In this document: piece by piece, positions 1 to 7,353 of the stretch
Numbering within the stretch: position 1 is the first letter of the stretch
How the letters are laid out: every line of letters starts with the position of its first letter
From: CAVSUR01 sp963846005
GTDB taxonomy: Bacteria > Actinomycetota > Actinomycetes > Streptosporangiales > Streptosporangiaceae
Reading direction: 5' to 3'
Assembly (NCBI GenBank): GCA_963846005.1
Contig: CAWJUH010000003.1
Location: 186,001 to 250,000 of the forward strand
DNA: 64,000 bases
Position numbers and translations under genes: made by a program
The notes under the pieces: generated by a model
Told to the model about the DNA's origin: nothing
What the model saw: the letters and a program-made list of their open reading frames with translations, nothing else
Databases searched by the model: none

Positions 1-57
1 CTGATCGTCCACCACCAGGACCGGGTGCGCGCGGGTCACGACATCAGCTTCGCATGA
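1..57 (+). CDS. possible C-terminal tail of a gene cut by the window edge
   Basis: Frame 1 is open from the window edge to a TGA at 55-57, giving 18 residues ending HDISFA. The stretch is too short to assign to a family. It would converge on the response-regulator gene that ends at 136. The only support is an open frame followed by a 78-base gap, so this could be chance. Confidence 0.25.
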   Translation: MIVHHQDRVRAGHDISFA

Positions 58-135
58 CCGCCGGCTGGCTGGCAGAGTGCTGCCCCCCGAACCGCCGGTG
101 AGGCCAGCACCCCCGGTCCGCGGCTCAAGCCAGGC

Positions 136-810
136 TCAGTCCGCGGCCCGGCCGCTGAGGAACACCAGCACCGCCTTGACCCGCCGGTTGACGTCCTTCT
201 CCTCCGACAGGCCGAGCTTCATGAAGATCGAGTTGGTGTGCTTCTCCACCGCCCGCTCGGTGACGAACAGCGCGGCCGCGATCGCCGAATTGCTCTTGCC
301 CTGGGCCATCTCGGCCAGGATCTCGGTCTCCCGCGGCGTCAGCGAGGCCAGCCCCGGCTGGCGGTCCTGGGTCCTGGCCCGGACCAGCTCGTCCACGACC
401 ACCGGGTCGATGACCGAGCCGCCCGCCGCCACGGCGCGGATGGCCCGGGCTAGCTCGTCCGCCCCGCCGACGCGCTCCTTGAGCAGGTAGGCCCGGCCGG
501 CCGAGCCGTGCTCCAGCAGGGCCAGCGCGTACCCGGGACTGGTGAACTGGGTGAGCACCACCACCCCGGCGTCCGGCAGGTGCTCGCGGATCCAGGCCGC
601 GGCCTGGATGCCCTCGTCGGTGCCGGTCGGCGGCATCCGGATGTCGGTGACGACCACGTCGGGACGCTCCCGGCCGGCCAGCTCCAGCAGCTGCGGGAGG
701 TCCGCGGCGGTCCCGGCCACCTCCAGGCCGTCCGCGGCGGCGACGAGCCGGGACAGGCCCTCGCGCAGCAGGACGTTGTCCTCGGCTAGTACCACCCGGA
801 TCGATGCCAT
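136..810 (-). CDS. NarL/LuxR-family two-component response regulator
   Basis: A 224-residue protein with an N-terminal receiver domain (about 1-120) and a C-terminal LuxR-type helix-turn-helix (about 150-210). The receiver has the acidic pair E10/D11, the phospho-acceptor D56 in VVTDIRMPP and a conserved lysine in AYLLKERV. The output domain has the LTPRETEILAEMAQGKSN and AVEKHTNSIFMKLGL motifs typical of NarL-type DNA binding. The ATG at 810 is chosen because it starts exactly at the receiver domain; the frame stays open far upstream only because of GC bias. No histidine kinase lies beside it, so its partner is elsewhere or outside the window. It is divergent from the amine oxidase gene, 132 bases away, which makes that gene a possible but unproven target. 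Confidence 0.9.
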   Translation of the reverse strand: MASIRVVLAEDNVLLREGLSRLVAAADGLEVAGTAADLPQLLELAGRERPDVVVTDIRMPPTGTDEGIQAAAWIREHLPDAGVVVLTQFTSPGYALALLEHGSAGRAYLLKERVGGADELARAIRAVAAGGSVIDPVVVDELVRARTQDRQPGLASLTPRETEILAEMAQGKSNSAIAAALFVTERAVEKHTNSIFMKLGLSEEKDVNRRVKAVLVFLSGRAAD

Positions 811-942
811 CGAGCCGAGATCGTAGCGCGGCGCGCCGGGTGATCCGCGCCCGGCGGCAGGAGACAATGGCTGCGACCCCCGCGATCTTGGCGTCATACC
901 GGTATCTAACGGGCCATCCGGCCCGGAAAGGCAGGCGGTGCC

Positions 943-2847
943 ATGACAGGCCAGCCCGGCTCGCCGCACCCGCTGGACCCGCTGACGGCGGAGGAATTCC
1001 GGGCCGTGGCCGCCATGCTGCGGCGCGACCGGGCGGTCGGGGCGGGCTGGCGGATTGCCGCCATCGAGCTGGCCGAGCCCGGCAAGGACGAGCTGGCCGC
1101 GGCCGGCCGCGGCCCGCTGCCGCGGCGGGCGCGGGTGGTCTGCTGGGAGCGGGCGAGCGGGCAGGCGTACCGGGCGCTGGTCTGCCTGAGCCGGGACGCG
1201 GTGCTCAGCTGGGAGCCGCTGGCGGCGGGCCAGCAGCCGAACATGACCGTGGACGAGTGGCATGAGTGCGACGGGATGCTGCGCGCCAGCCCGCAGCTGG
1301 CCGCCGCGCTGGCCCGCCGCGGCGTGACCGACGCCGGCCGGGTGCTCACCGACGTGTGGGCCTACGGCGCGGCGCTGGTGCCGCCGCAGTACGCCGGGCG
1401 GCGGATCGGCTGGTCCGATGTCTGGCTGCGCGGCAGCGACGACGGCAACCCCTACGCCCACCACCTGGCCGGCCTGCACCCGATCGTGGACCTCAACACG
1501 ATGGAACTGCTGGAAATCGAGGACAGCAACAAGGCCGGACCGGATCTGCCCGGCGTGATGGGCGAGTACCAGCCCGGGCTGACGGGCCTGCCGCTGCGCG
1601 AGGTCGCGCCGCTGCACATCAGCCAGCCCGCGGGCCCGTCGTTCACCCTGGACGGCCATCTGCTGGCCTGGCAGAACTGGGAGCTGCGGATCGGCTTCAA
1701 CCACCGCGAGGGCCTGATCCTGCACACCGTCGGGTTCCGCGACGGCGGGCGGCTGCGGCCGGTCGCGCACCGGATGTCCTTCGCCGAGATGATCGTGCCC
1801 TACCGGGACGCCACCCCCGACCACTACCGCCGCACCGCGTTCGACATCGGCGAGTGGGGCCTCGGCTTCATGACCGCGTCGCTGGAACTCGGCTGCGACT
1901 GCCTCGGCGAGATCAGCTACCTGGACGCCGTCGTGCACGACACCCGCGGCGAGCCGCGGATCCTGCGCAACGCCATCTGCATCCACGAGGAAGACGACGG
2001 CATCTTGTGGAAGCACGTGGATGAGCAGACCGGCGCCGAGGTGCGCCGGGCCCGGCGGCTGGTGCTGTCCTTCCACGTCACCGTGGCCAACTACGAGTAC
2101 CTGGTCTACTGGCGCTTCTACACCGACGGCAACATCGAATGCGAGGTCCGCGCCACCGGGCTGATGGTGGCCACGCCGTTCCCCGACGGCCGCCAGCCGC
2201 GCACCGGCGCCCTGGTCGACCAGCGCACCTACGCGCCGTACCACCAGCACTTCATCGTGGCCCGGCTGGACCTGGACGTGGACGGCACCGCCAACACCGT
2301 CTACGCCTGCGACTCAGTGCCGCTGCCGGTCAGCGCGGACAACCCGCACGGCCTGGCCCTGGAGGTGCGCGAGCAGCCGCTGCGCACCGAAACCGAAGGT
2401 CAGCAGGACTACGACTGGCAGGCCCAGCGGACCTGGAAGGTGGCCAGCTCCGCGGCCCGCAACAGTCTCGGCCTGCCCACCGCCTACAAGCTGGTGCCCG
2501 GCGGCTGCTTCCCGCCGATGCTGGACCGCTCGTCGCCCGCGTTCCGCCGGGCCGAGGTGATCGGCCACACCCTGTGGGTCACCCCGTACCGGCCGGAGGA
2601 GCGCTGGCCGTGCGGTGACTTCCCGAACCTGAGCGAGCGCGACAGCGGCCTGCCGGCCTGGACGGCAGCGGACCGGCCGATCGAGGGCGCCGACGTGGTG
2701 CTGTGGTACGTGTTCGGCATCCACCACGTCACCCGGCCCGAGGACTGGCCGGTGATGCCCGCCGACCGGGTGTCGTTCTGGCTCAAGCCAGCCGGCTTCT
2801 TCGACCGCAACCCCACGCTCGACCTCCCGCCGGCCCGGCACGGCTGA
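943..2847 (+). CDS. copper-containing primary amine oxidase
   Basis: A 634-residue topaquinone enzyme that oxidises primary amines to aldehydes, releasing ammonia and hydrogen peroxide. The self-processing tyrosine is Y384 in the N-Y-E-Y motif. Copper ligands are H434 and H436 (HQH) and H594 or H595 near the C-terminus. The catalytic base is D301 in AFDIGEWG. Length and spacing match the Arthrobacter-type enzymes, where the equivalent residues sit near 298, 382, 431, 433 and 592. No signal peptide is visible, so the enzyme is probably cytoplasmic. It stands alone: divergent from the response regulator upstream, with VapBC following. The natural amine substrate cannot be read from sequence. 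Confidence 0.95.
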   Translation: MTGQPGSPHPLDPLTAEEFRAVAAMLRRDRAVGAGWRIAAIELAEPGKDELAAAGRGPLPRRARVVCWERASGQAYRALVCLSRDAVLSWEPLAAGQQPNMTVDEWHECDGMLRASPQLAAALARRGVTDAGRVLTDVWAYGAALVPPQYAGRRIGWSDVWLRGSDDGNPYAHHLAGLHPIVDLNTMELLEIEDSNKAGPDLPGVMGEYQPGLTGLPLREVAPLHISQPAGPSFTLDGHLLAWQNWELRIGFNHREGLILHTVGFRDGGRLRPVAHRMSFAEMIVPYRDATPDHYRRTAFDIGEWGLGFMTASLELGCDCLGEISYLDAVVHDTRGEPRILRNAICIHEEDDGILWKHVDEQTGAEVRRARRLVLSFHVTVANYEYLVYWRFYTDGNIECEVRATGLMVATPFPDGRQPRTGALVDQRTYAPYHQHFIVARLDLDVDGTANTVYACDSVPLPVSADNPHGLALEVREQPLRTETEGQQDYDWQAQRTWKVASSAARNSLGLPTAYKLVPGGCFPPMLDRSSPAFRRAEVIGHTLWVTPYRPEERWPCGDFPNLSERDSGLPAWTAADRPIEGADVVLWYVFGIHHVTRPEDWPVMPADRVSFWLKPAGFFDRNPTLDLPPARHG

Positions 2848-2894
2848 ATGCAGGACGGCACCGGCGCCGGCTCGCTGACACGGCGGCAGTCACG

Positions 2895-2909
2895 CGCATC
2901 AGTGATGCG
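2895..2909. promoter_or_regulatory. palindromic operator candidate for vapBC
   Basis: A 15-bp perfect palindrome (CGCATCAGTGATGCG) lies 34 bases before the vapB start. It would overlap the -35 region of a promoter whose -10 is TAGGCT at 2932-2937. That -10 is placed so that transcription would begin at or very near the vapB ATG (2944), and no ribosome binding site is visible. The arrangement fits a leaderless, autoregulated toxin-antitoxin operon. Binding by VapB is inferred from the family's habit of autoregulation. Confidence 0.5.
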
Positions 2910-2943
2910 TGGTACATGGCACCACAGATGCTAGGCTGCTGTC

Positions 2944-3177
2944 ATGCGCACCACGGTCCGGCTTGATGACGACATCGCGGCAGCTGCGGAGCAGCTCCAG
3001 CGCGAGCGTCATATCGGGCTGAGCGAGGCGGTCAATACGCTGGCGCGCGCGGGGCTGCGGGCCCGGCAGCCGCAGCGCACGTTCCGGCAGCGCAGCGTGC
3101 CCCTGGGGCTGACTGCGGATGTTTCCAATGTGGCCGAGGCCCTGGAGCAGCTCGACGGCGCCAGGCACGGCGGATGA
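2944..3177 (+). CDS. vapB: VapB-family ribbon-helix-helix antitoxin
   Basis: A 77-residue protein. The N-terminal RTTVRLDDDIAAAAEQL is a ribbon-helix-helix DNA-binding segment: a beta strand with alternating Thr/Arg, then a helix. The C-terminal half (RTFRQRSVPLGL and beyond) is the usual flexible toxin-binding arm. Its TGA overlaps the vapC ATG by four bases, the normal toxin-antitoxin coupling. It should neutralise VapC and, with it, repress its own promoter. The palindrome at 2895-2909 is the likely site. Confidence 0.88.
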   Translation: MRTTVRLDDDIAAAAEQLQRERHIGLSEAVNTLARAGLRARQPQRTFRQRSVPLGLTADVSNVAEALEQLDGARHGG

Positions 3178-3614
3178 TAGTCGACGCGAACATCCTGCTC
3201 TACGCGGTGGACTCAGCCAGCCCTTTCCACGCCGCCGCCGCGGAGTGGCTGGAGGATGCGCTCAACGGGGCTGCCCGTATCGGCCTGCCATGGCCCTCAC
3301 TGCTGGCGTTCCAGCGCATCGCGACTCATGCGCGTGCTTCGGCCAGCCCGCTGAGCCCCGAGCAAGCCTGGTCATACCTGGCCGACTGGCTGGATGCCGC
3401 CGCGGTCTGGATACCAGCGCCCGGGGAACGGCATGCGGGCATACTGCGACGGCTGATCGTGGACGGGGATCTGCGCGGCAACCTGGTGACCGACGCTCAC
3501 CTGGCTGCCCTGGCGATCGAGAACGGCGTCGGCATCTGCTCCGCCGACTCAGATTTCGCCCGTTTCCCCGGGCTCACCTGGATCAACCCGGTAGCAGTCG
3601 GGCCGTCGAGCTGA
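3174..3614 (+). CDS. vapC: VapC-family PIN-domain toxin ribonuclease
   Basis: A 146-residue single PIN domain. It begins MIVDANILLYAVD, with the metal-binding D4, and carries D107 in VTDAHLAALA plus D125 and D127 in CSADSDFARF. These acidic residues form the Mg/Mn-dependent nuclease site. The central LPWPSLLAFQRIATHA segment is typical of a common actinobacterial VapC subgroup. Family members cleave tRNA or rRNA; the target here is unknown. The start codon is fused to the vapB stop (ATGA). The gene ends 17 bases from the convergent diguanylate cyclase gene. Confidence 0.9.
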   Translation: MIVDANILLYAVDSASPFHAAAAEWLEDALNGAARIGLPWPSLLAFQRIATHARASASPLSPEQAWSYLADWLDAAAVWIPAPGERHAGILRRLIVDGDLRGNLVTDAHLAALAIENGVGICSADSDFARFPGLTWINPVAVGPSS

Positions 3615-3631
3615 CCAGCCGCTGGAAGTGA

Positions 3632-4936
3632 TCACGGCATCCGCGGGGAAGTGACAGCGGTGATGGCGTGCTCGGTCGTGACCCAGACCTGATCGCGGCC
3701 ACCGCCCTTGGCGCGGTAGAGCGCATTGTCCGCGGCCGCGAGCAGATCGTTCACGTCGGTTCCGGTAGCGCCACCGGGCAGCGCCGCCACTCCCACCGAC
3801 ACGGTCAGCGATATGACGCCGCCGCGCTCCGCTATGTCGCGCACCCGCAACGCGGCCACCCGTTCCCGGATCCGCTCAGCAACGTCGCGGGCTTCACTGG
3901 CATCCGCATGCGCCAGCAACAGCGAGAACTCCTCGCCGCCGAACCGCCCGACGATGTCCGATTCGCGGACAGCCGATTGCAGCACGTCACTGACCGCTCG
4001 GAGCGCTTCATCCCCGGCTAGGTGACCGAACATATCGTTCACCCGCTTGAAGTGATCGATATCGACCAGCGCCACCGAGACCGGCGAGCCCGACCGGACT
4101 GCGCGGTCGACCTCTGCGCTGCTCTCCCGGCGCCAGGTCACCGCGTTCAGCAGGCCGGTCTTGCCATCGAGCCGTGACTGCGCCAGCAACTGAGTGTGGC
4201 GCGAGGAACGCTGCAGCAGCGACACGAAGGGCAGGGCGAACAGCAAGGTAACCGGGGTGACGGCCAGGGCGAGCGTGACGATAACCGACACGCTGCCCTC
4301 AACCGCATCGTTGTGCACATGCTCGCGGTCGAAGAGCAGGGCCCGCACGCTCGCGCTCGGGTCCGATCCCTTCACGGCGACCATGACCAGCCCGCTGTTC
4401 ACCAGCCAGTGCAGTGCGAACGCGCCTGCCACGGCAGACACCCACAGCGCCGCTGAACTGGCGGAACGAGTCGGCGAAAGCGGAGCAACCCGGCTAAATT
4501 GGTGAAAAGCCCAACTCGCACCGCCGTATGAGAGACCGATTGCAGCCCCCGTAAGCACCCTGCGATGCGGTGCGATCCTCCGTATCCGGCAGTGGGTGAG
4601 CGCGAGGCGCGGGATCGGGGCGATCAGAGCGTAGAAAGGCGGAAGGAGCAGCGCAATGGGCAGTTCCCAGATGGCGAACATGTCCCTGATGAACAAGGCC
4701 GACTCGCCGGCCCGGCGCGTCATCTCCACCATAATGAGCCCGCAGCCGGTCAGGGTGGCGAAGAGCAGCAGATCACCCAGGCGCCAGGCCGGAAGACCCA
4801 CGGCCGCGCGGATGGCCATCGCTGCCCACACCGCGACGACGGAAATGATGTAGGCCATCAGCGTGCGAGGGAGCTTCCAGAGCTGCCAGCCGTGCACTCG
4901 CCGCACCCCTTGGTGCAAGCGGTTGCACAGATCCAC
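3632..4936 (-). CDS. membrane-bound diguanylate cyclase (paralogue 1)
   Basis: A 434-residue protein. About 20-240 is a hydrophobic sensor region with some five or six membrane segments that I cannot assign to a named domain; its signature is IRDMFAIWELPIALLLPP. A short linker follows, then a GGDEF domain. The active-site loop is GGEEF at 333-337, so the cyclase should make c-di-GMP from two GTP. The inhibitory-site RxxD (R324-D327) sits five residues before it, so product feedback is likely. The GTG at 4936 is favoured because an AGGAG sits seven bases upstream. The protein is closely similar along its whole length to the product of 5420-6730, so the two are a local duplication. A tandem pair of tiny ORFs lies divergently upstream (5283-5383). 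Confidence 0.92.
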   Translation of the reverse strand: MDLCNRLHQGVRRVHGWQLWKLPRTLMAYIISVVAVWAAMAIRAAVGLPAWRLGDLLLFATLTGCGLIMVEMTRRAGESALFIRDMFAIWELPIALLLPPFYALIAPIPRLALTHCRIRRIAPHRRVLTGAAIGLSYGGASWAFHQFSRVAPLSPTRSASSAALWVSAVAGAFALHWLVNSGLVMVAVKGSDPSASVRALLFDREHVHNDAVEGSVSVIVTLALAVTPVTLLFALPFVSLLQRSSRHTQLLAQSRLDGKTGLLNAVTWRRESSAEVDRAVRSGSPVSVALVDIDHFKRVNDMFGHLAGDEALRAVSDVLQSAVRESDIVGRFGGEEFSLLLAHADASEARDVAERIRERVAALRVRDIAERGGVISLTVSVGVAALPGGATGTDVNDLLAAADNALYRAKGGGRDQVWVTTEHAITAVTSPRMP

Positions 4937-5073
4937 TATGTCTCCTGCAGCATGGGACCGGTCAGGGGCCGCGACCGGGGGCCTCTCAAATCGTCTCAGC
5001 GAACGGTCACGTCTGGAGCATGGGCCGGATGCATTCTTGCATGAGTCATTTGCGCGCTGTCAAGTCATACTGA

Positions 5074-5087
5074 CTGATAGTGATCAG
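5074..5087. promoter_or_regulatory. palindrome CTGAT-N4-ATCAG
   Basis: Perfect 5-bp arms (CTGATAGTGATCAG) lie in the AT-richer part of the divergent region, 17 bases before a second inverted repeat. Size and position suit a dimeric repressor or activator. No cognate regulator is identifiable. Confidence 0.35.
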
Positions 5088-5102
5088 ATCGCTAATAAGG
5101 CA

Positions 5103-5130
5103 GCGTTTACTCACAATGCGTAGTAAACGT
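5103..5130. promoter_or_regulatory. inverted repeat CGTTTACT-N10-AGTAAACG
   Basis: Eight-base perfect arms at 5104-5111 and 5122-5129 are separated by ten bases (CACAATGCGT). The repeat lies between diguanylate cyclase 1 and the first tiny-ORF pair. It could be an operator for a dimeric regulator or a short hairpin in a transcript. I see no similar repeat beside the second pair. Confidence 0.4.
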
Positions 5131-5282
5131 CTAGGTTCCGCCCGCTCCAACCGCTGGCGGCCCTGGCTCGGTGATCAGGCTCCTGCACCTGGCCGCGCCC
5201 GGGATCACAGCGGTTGGCTTGGCAACTTGCGTATCGCTTGCTGCACGGAACCAGGCCCGCGAAACCCGGGAGGAGGATCCGC

Positions 5283-5309
5283 ATGAAGACCGGAGGCTGG
5301 GGCGGCTGA
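5283..5309 (+). CDS. tiny ORF 1a, 8-residue Gly-Trp peptide MKTGGWGG
   Basis: ATG at 5283 followed by seven sense codons and TGA encodes MKTGGWGG. The ribosome binding site GGGAGGAGG (5268-5276) is near-ideal and six bases from the ATG, far stronger than chance for a random short frame. A second ORF for MRTGGWGG follows 47 bases later, and two further relatives lie at 7273 and 7354. The peptide has no family I recognise. Its conservation with three neighbours, rather than its length, is the evidence for translation. It lies 346 bases upstream of and divergent from diguanylate cyclase 1. Confidence 0.6.
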   Translation: MKTGGWGG

Positions 5310-5356
5310 CATCTGCCGGGCACTTCAGATCACAGCTAGCGGAAGGGAGGATCCGG

Positions 5357-5383
5357 ATGAGGACCGGTGGCTGGGGCGGTTAA
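5357..5383 (+). CDS. tiny ORF 1b, 8-residue Gly-Trp peptide MRTGGWGG
   Basis: ATG at 5357 to TAA at 5381-5383 encodes MRTGGWGG, identical to tiny ORF 1a except Arg for Lys at position 2. Several codons differ (AGG for AAG, GGT for GGA, GGT for the last GGC, TAA for TGA), so the peptide, not just the DNA, has been kept. The ribosome binding site AAGGGAGG ends at 5350, six bases before the ATG. It is followed by the 3' end of diguanylate cyclase 2 on the opposite strand, so it has no downstream gene to lead. An alternative is that this is the C-terminus of a 70-codon frame from 5171, which I think is unlikely. Confidence 0.6.
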   Translation: MRTGGWGG

Positions 5384-5403
5384 TCCCGTCCGTACCTGAA
5401 TAA

Positions 5404-5415
5404 GCCCGATCGGGC
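5404..5415 (-). terminator. small palindrome after diguanylate cyclase 2
   Basis: GCCCGATCGGGC is a perfect 12-bp palindrome just past the diguanylate cyclase 2 stop codon. Read on the minus strand it is followed by TTATTC, giving a weak intrinsic-terminator look. It could also end transcripts of the tiny-ORF pair from the other side. Confidence 0.35.
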
Positions 5416-5419
5416 AGGC

Positions 5420-6730
5420 TCAGCTGGCAAGCCCGCTGGCGTGCGCATGCCCTGCGCCGCAAGGCTCCGCCGCGGTGTCCGAGCAGGCACGCACCTGGTT
5501 GCGGCCGGCGTTCTTGGCCTGGTACAGGCTCGCGTCCGCCGCGGCCAGCAGTTCGGTGATGTTCGTGGCGGTATGCCGGGACTCGGCGACCCCGATGGAC
5601 ACGGTGATCCCGATGGGCTGGGCTGCGCCGGGCACATCGGGACGTATCCGCAGTGCCTCGACCGCAGCGCGGACGCGCTCGGCGACTGCCGCCGCGCTGA
5701 CCTCATCGGTCTGCGGCATCAGCAGCGAGAACTCCTCGCCGCCGAACCGGCCGAGCACGTCGTACTCGCGGATTACCTCGCCGATCGCGTCGCACACCGC
5801 GCGCAGCGCGTCGTCACCGGCCAGGTGGCCGTGCTGGTCGTTCACCGCCTTGAAGTGGTCGATGTCGATCAGCGCCACCGCCATGCAGGCACCGGTGCGC
5901 TGCACCCTGGCCAGCTCGGCGCTGGCCTCGCGGCGCCAGCTCGCGGCGTTGAGCACGCCGGTCTTGGCATCCATGCGCGCATCGTTGACAAGCTGGGCGT
6001 GCCGCATGGACCGCTGCAGCAGAGTGACAAAGGGCAGGGCGAATACCAGGGTGACGGGGCTGACCGTCACGCCCGCGGCCACCAGCGTGGCCACGCAGAT
6101 CTCGACGGCGTCGTCGTAGAGGTTCTTGCGGTTCAGCAGCATCTGCCGGAGCGATGCGCTCGGGTCGGTGCCCTTGATGGCGGTCATAATGAGCGCGCTG
6201 TGCAGCACCCAGTTCAGCGCGCCCGCGCCGGCCACCGCCAGGATCCAGGCGGCCGCCACGAGGCCCGACTGGTGCAGGGACAGCCGCCCCGACCCGGTCA
6301 GCAGGTGGAACAGCACCGACACCGCACCGTAGGACAGGCTGACCGCCGTGGCGGTGAAGACCCGGCGGTGCGGCTCGATCCGGCGGACCCGCCACTGCAT
6401 CAGCGCCAGCCGGGGCAGCGGGGCCAGCAGCGCGAGCAGCGGCGGCAGCAAGACGGCCGCCGGCAGTTCCCACACACCGCAGATGTCCTTGAAGAACAGC
6501 GCGGACTCGCCCAGCCGGCGGGTGATCTCGACGGTGACCGCCGAACACGCCACGAGCAGGCCGAACACCAGGAGGCTGGCGGGCGTGAGCACGGACAGCC
6601 GGGCGGCCGCGGCGATCGCGGCGGCATCCGCCAGCGCGATCGTGGCCACAAAGACCACCAGCCACCGCGGCAGCCGCAGGTAGGACCAGCCACGGGCGGA
6701 ACTCGGGAGGGCCTTAACCGCTGATTGCAC
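5420..6730 (-). CDS. membrane-bound diguanylate cyclase (paralogue 2)
   Basis: A 436-residue protein from the chosen GTG at 6730. That start makes the N-terminus (VQSAVKALPSSARGW) line up with paralogue 1 and gives almost the same length. An upstream GTG at 6871 would add 47 residues and cannot be excluded. About 20-240 is a multi-pass sensor region sharing FKDICGVWELPAAVLLPP with paralogue 1. The GGDEF domain has GGEEF at 330-334 and an intact inhibitory RxxD (REYD) just before it. It should be a c-di-GMP synthase under product feedback. The extracytoplasmic or membrane signal is unknown. As with paralogue 1, two tiny Gly-Trp ORFs lie divergently upstream (7273-7383). Confidence 0.92.
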   Translation of the reverse strand: MQSAVKALPSSARGWSYLRLPRWLVVFVATIALADAAAIAAAARLSVLTPASLLVFGLLVACSAVTVEITRRLGESALFFKDICGVWELPAAVLLPPLLALLAPLPRLALMQWRVRRIEPHRRVFTATAVSLSYGAVSVLFHLLTGSGRLSLHQSGLVAAAWILAVAGAGALNWVLHSALIMTAIKGTDPSASLRQMLLNRKNLYDDAVEICVATLVAAGVTVSPVTLVFALPFVTLLQRSMRHAQLVNDARMDAKTGVLNAASWRREASAELARVQRTGACMAVALIDIDHFKAVNDQHGHLAGDDALRAVCDAIGEVIREYDVLGRFGGEEFSLLMPQTDEVSAAAVAERVRAAVEALRIRPDVPGAAQPIGITVSIGVAESRHTATNITELLAAADASLYQAKNAGRNQVRACSDTAAEPCGAGHAHASGLAS

Positions 6731-7137
6731 ACGATTGCAGTTAGCCCGGGAGGCAACCGTGGCAGACAGAATGCCCAACGCTCCCCCTCCCGCCACAGCA
6801 CACGCACCAGGCAACCGGCTGCTGCCAGCAGTGCTCACGCCCCGCAAGGTAACCGATACCCATTGTGCCACAAGTTAATAGCTCACTGTCAAATTCTCGT
6901 TACACACTGCTCTCGACGGCAGATTCCCGCAGATCCCGCAGATCCCGCCGGTTTTCGCAGATCCTGCGGTTCCCGCGGATCCCGCGGTGTTGCGCGGAGT
7001 GCCGCTCATGCCCCCCAGTACCGCCGCGAAACACGGCCCAACGGCCCGGGGCGTCGGGAGCGTACCGGGGTCCCGGCGGGCAACGGAGCGGCGGGCAACG
7101 GAGCGGCTGCGCGTACCAGCCAGGACCGTAATCGACC
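6731..7137. repeat. intergenic region with short direct repeats
   Basis: The region upstream of diguanylate cyclase 2. Between about 6925 and 6990 it holds an imprecise tandem array of a CCCGCAGAT-like 9-mer (CCCGCAGATCCCGCAGATC and degenerate copies). Around 7077-7100 it has a short duplication of GGGCAACGGAGCGGC. No convincing gene is seen. If the 6871 start is used for the cyclase, the first 140 bases are coding. Confidence 0.45.
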
Positions 7138-7248
7138 ATGACAAACGGCTCATCCGTCATACCCGAAATATTTCTGGCAAACCCTGGGTGCCATTTAGAG
7201 AATCTCGATCCGTCAATTATCCTGGTCCCTGAACTGCGGAAATGCTGA
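7138..7248 (+). CDS. possible 36-residue peptide gene before the second tiny-ORF pair
   Basis: ATG at 7138 to TGA at 7246-7248 encodes 36 residues beginning MTNGSSVIPEIFLANPG and ending VPELRKC. Codon choice is unlike the neighbours (TTA, ATA, TTT, AAT present), and the stretch is AT-rich for this genome. The ribosome binding site is poor (AGGA, 12 bases away). It ends 24 bases before tiny ORF 2a, so it could be the first cistron of that operon. Equally, the region may simply be a promoter: TATCCT at 7218-7223 looks like a -10. The call is weak. Confidence 0.22.
   Translation: MTNGSSVIPEIFLANPGCHLENLDPSIILVPELRKC
7194..7223 (+). promoter_or_regulatory. candidate promoter of the second tiny-ORF pair
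   Basis: TTTAGA (7194-7199) and TATCCT (7218-7223) are 18 bases apart. They lie within an AT-rich island that also contains the palindrome GAAATATTTC (7165-7174). They would start a transcript about 40 bases before tiny ORF 2a. The match to the consensus is only moderate. Confidence 0.35.
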
Positions 7249-7272
7249 TCTTGACGAAAGGAGGAATGGATC

Positions 7273-7305
7273 ATGAAAGGCCATGGCTGGGGCGGCGGCG
7301 GCTGA
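7273..7305 (+). CDS. tiny ORF 2a, 10-residue Gly-Trp peptide MKGHGWGGGG
   Basis: ATG at 7273 and TGA at 7303-7305 encode MKGHGWGGGG. The ribosome binding site AAAGGAGG (7257-7264) is a full match to the 16S anti-Shine-Dalgarno sequence, eight bases from the start. Its pattern M-K-G-x-G-W-G-G matches the pair at 5283-5383 and its own partner at 7354. There is no larger frame it could belong to. The cellular role is unknown. Possibilities are a secreted signal, a precursor for a modified peptide, or a regulatory translated leader, though no same-strand gene follows. Confidence 0.6.
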   Translation: MKGHGWGGGG

Positions 7306-7353
7306 AAGTGCCGGCGAGACCGGAAATGCCGAGCACGGAAGGGAGGCGATGTC

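Larger units (their letters stand above)
4937..5282. other. regulatory intergenic region between diguanylate cyclase 1 and the first tiny-ORF pair
   Basis: A 346-base divergent intergenic region, less GC-rich than its surroundings between about 5040 and 5130. It contains two inverted repeats, annotated separately. I found no convincing protein gene. A GTG-started frame at 5171 stays open through to 5383 and would end in the second tiny peptide, but it lacks a ribosome binding site and contradicts the layout of the other three tiny ORFs. Confidence 0.6.

Noticed and set aside
136..2250. Very long minus-strand frame (704 codons) over the amine oxidase gene
   Set aside because: Only the last 224 codons are a response regulator. 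The rest mirrors the amine oxidase gene and is open because of GC bias.
5171..5383. 70-codon frame ending in MRTGGWGG
   Set aside because: It has no ribosome binding site. The other three peptides have their own ATG with a strong site and no such extension, so the short ORF is preferred.
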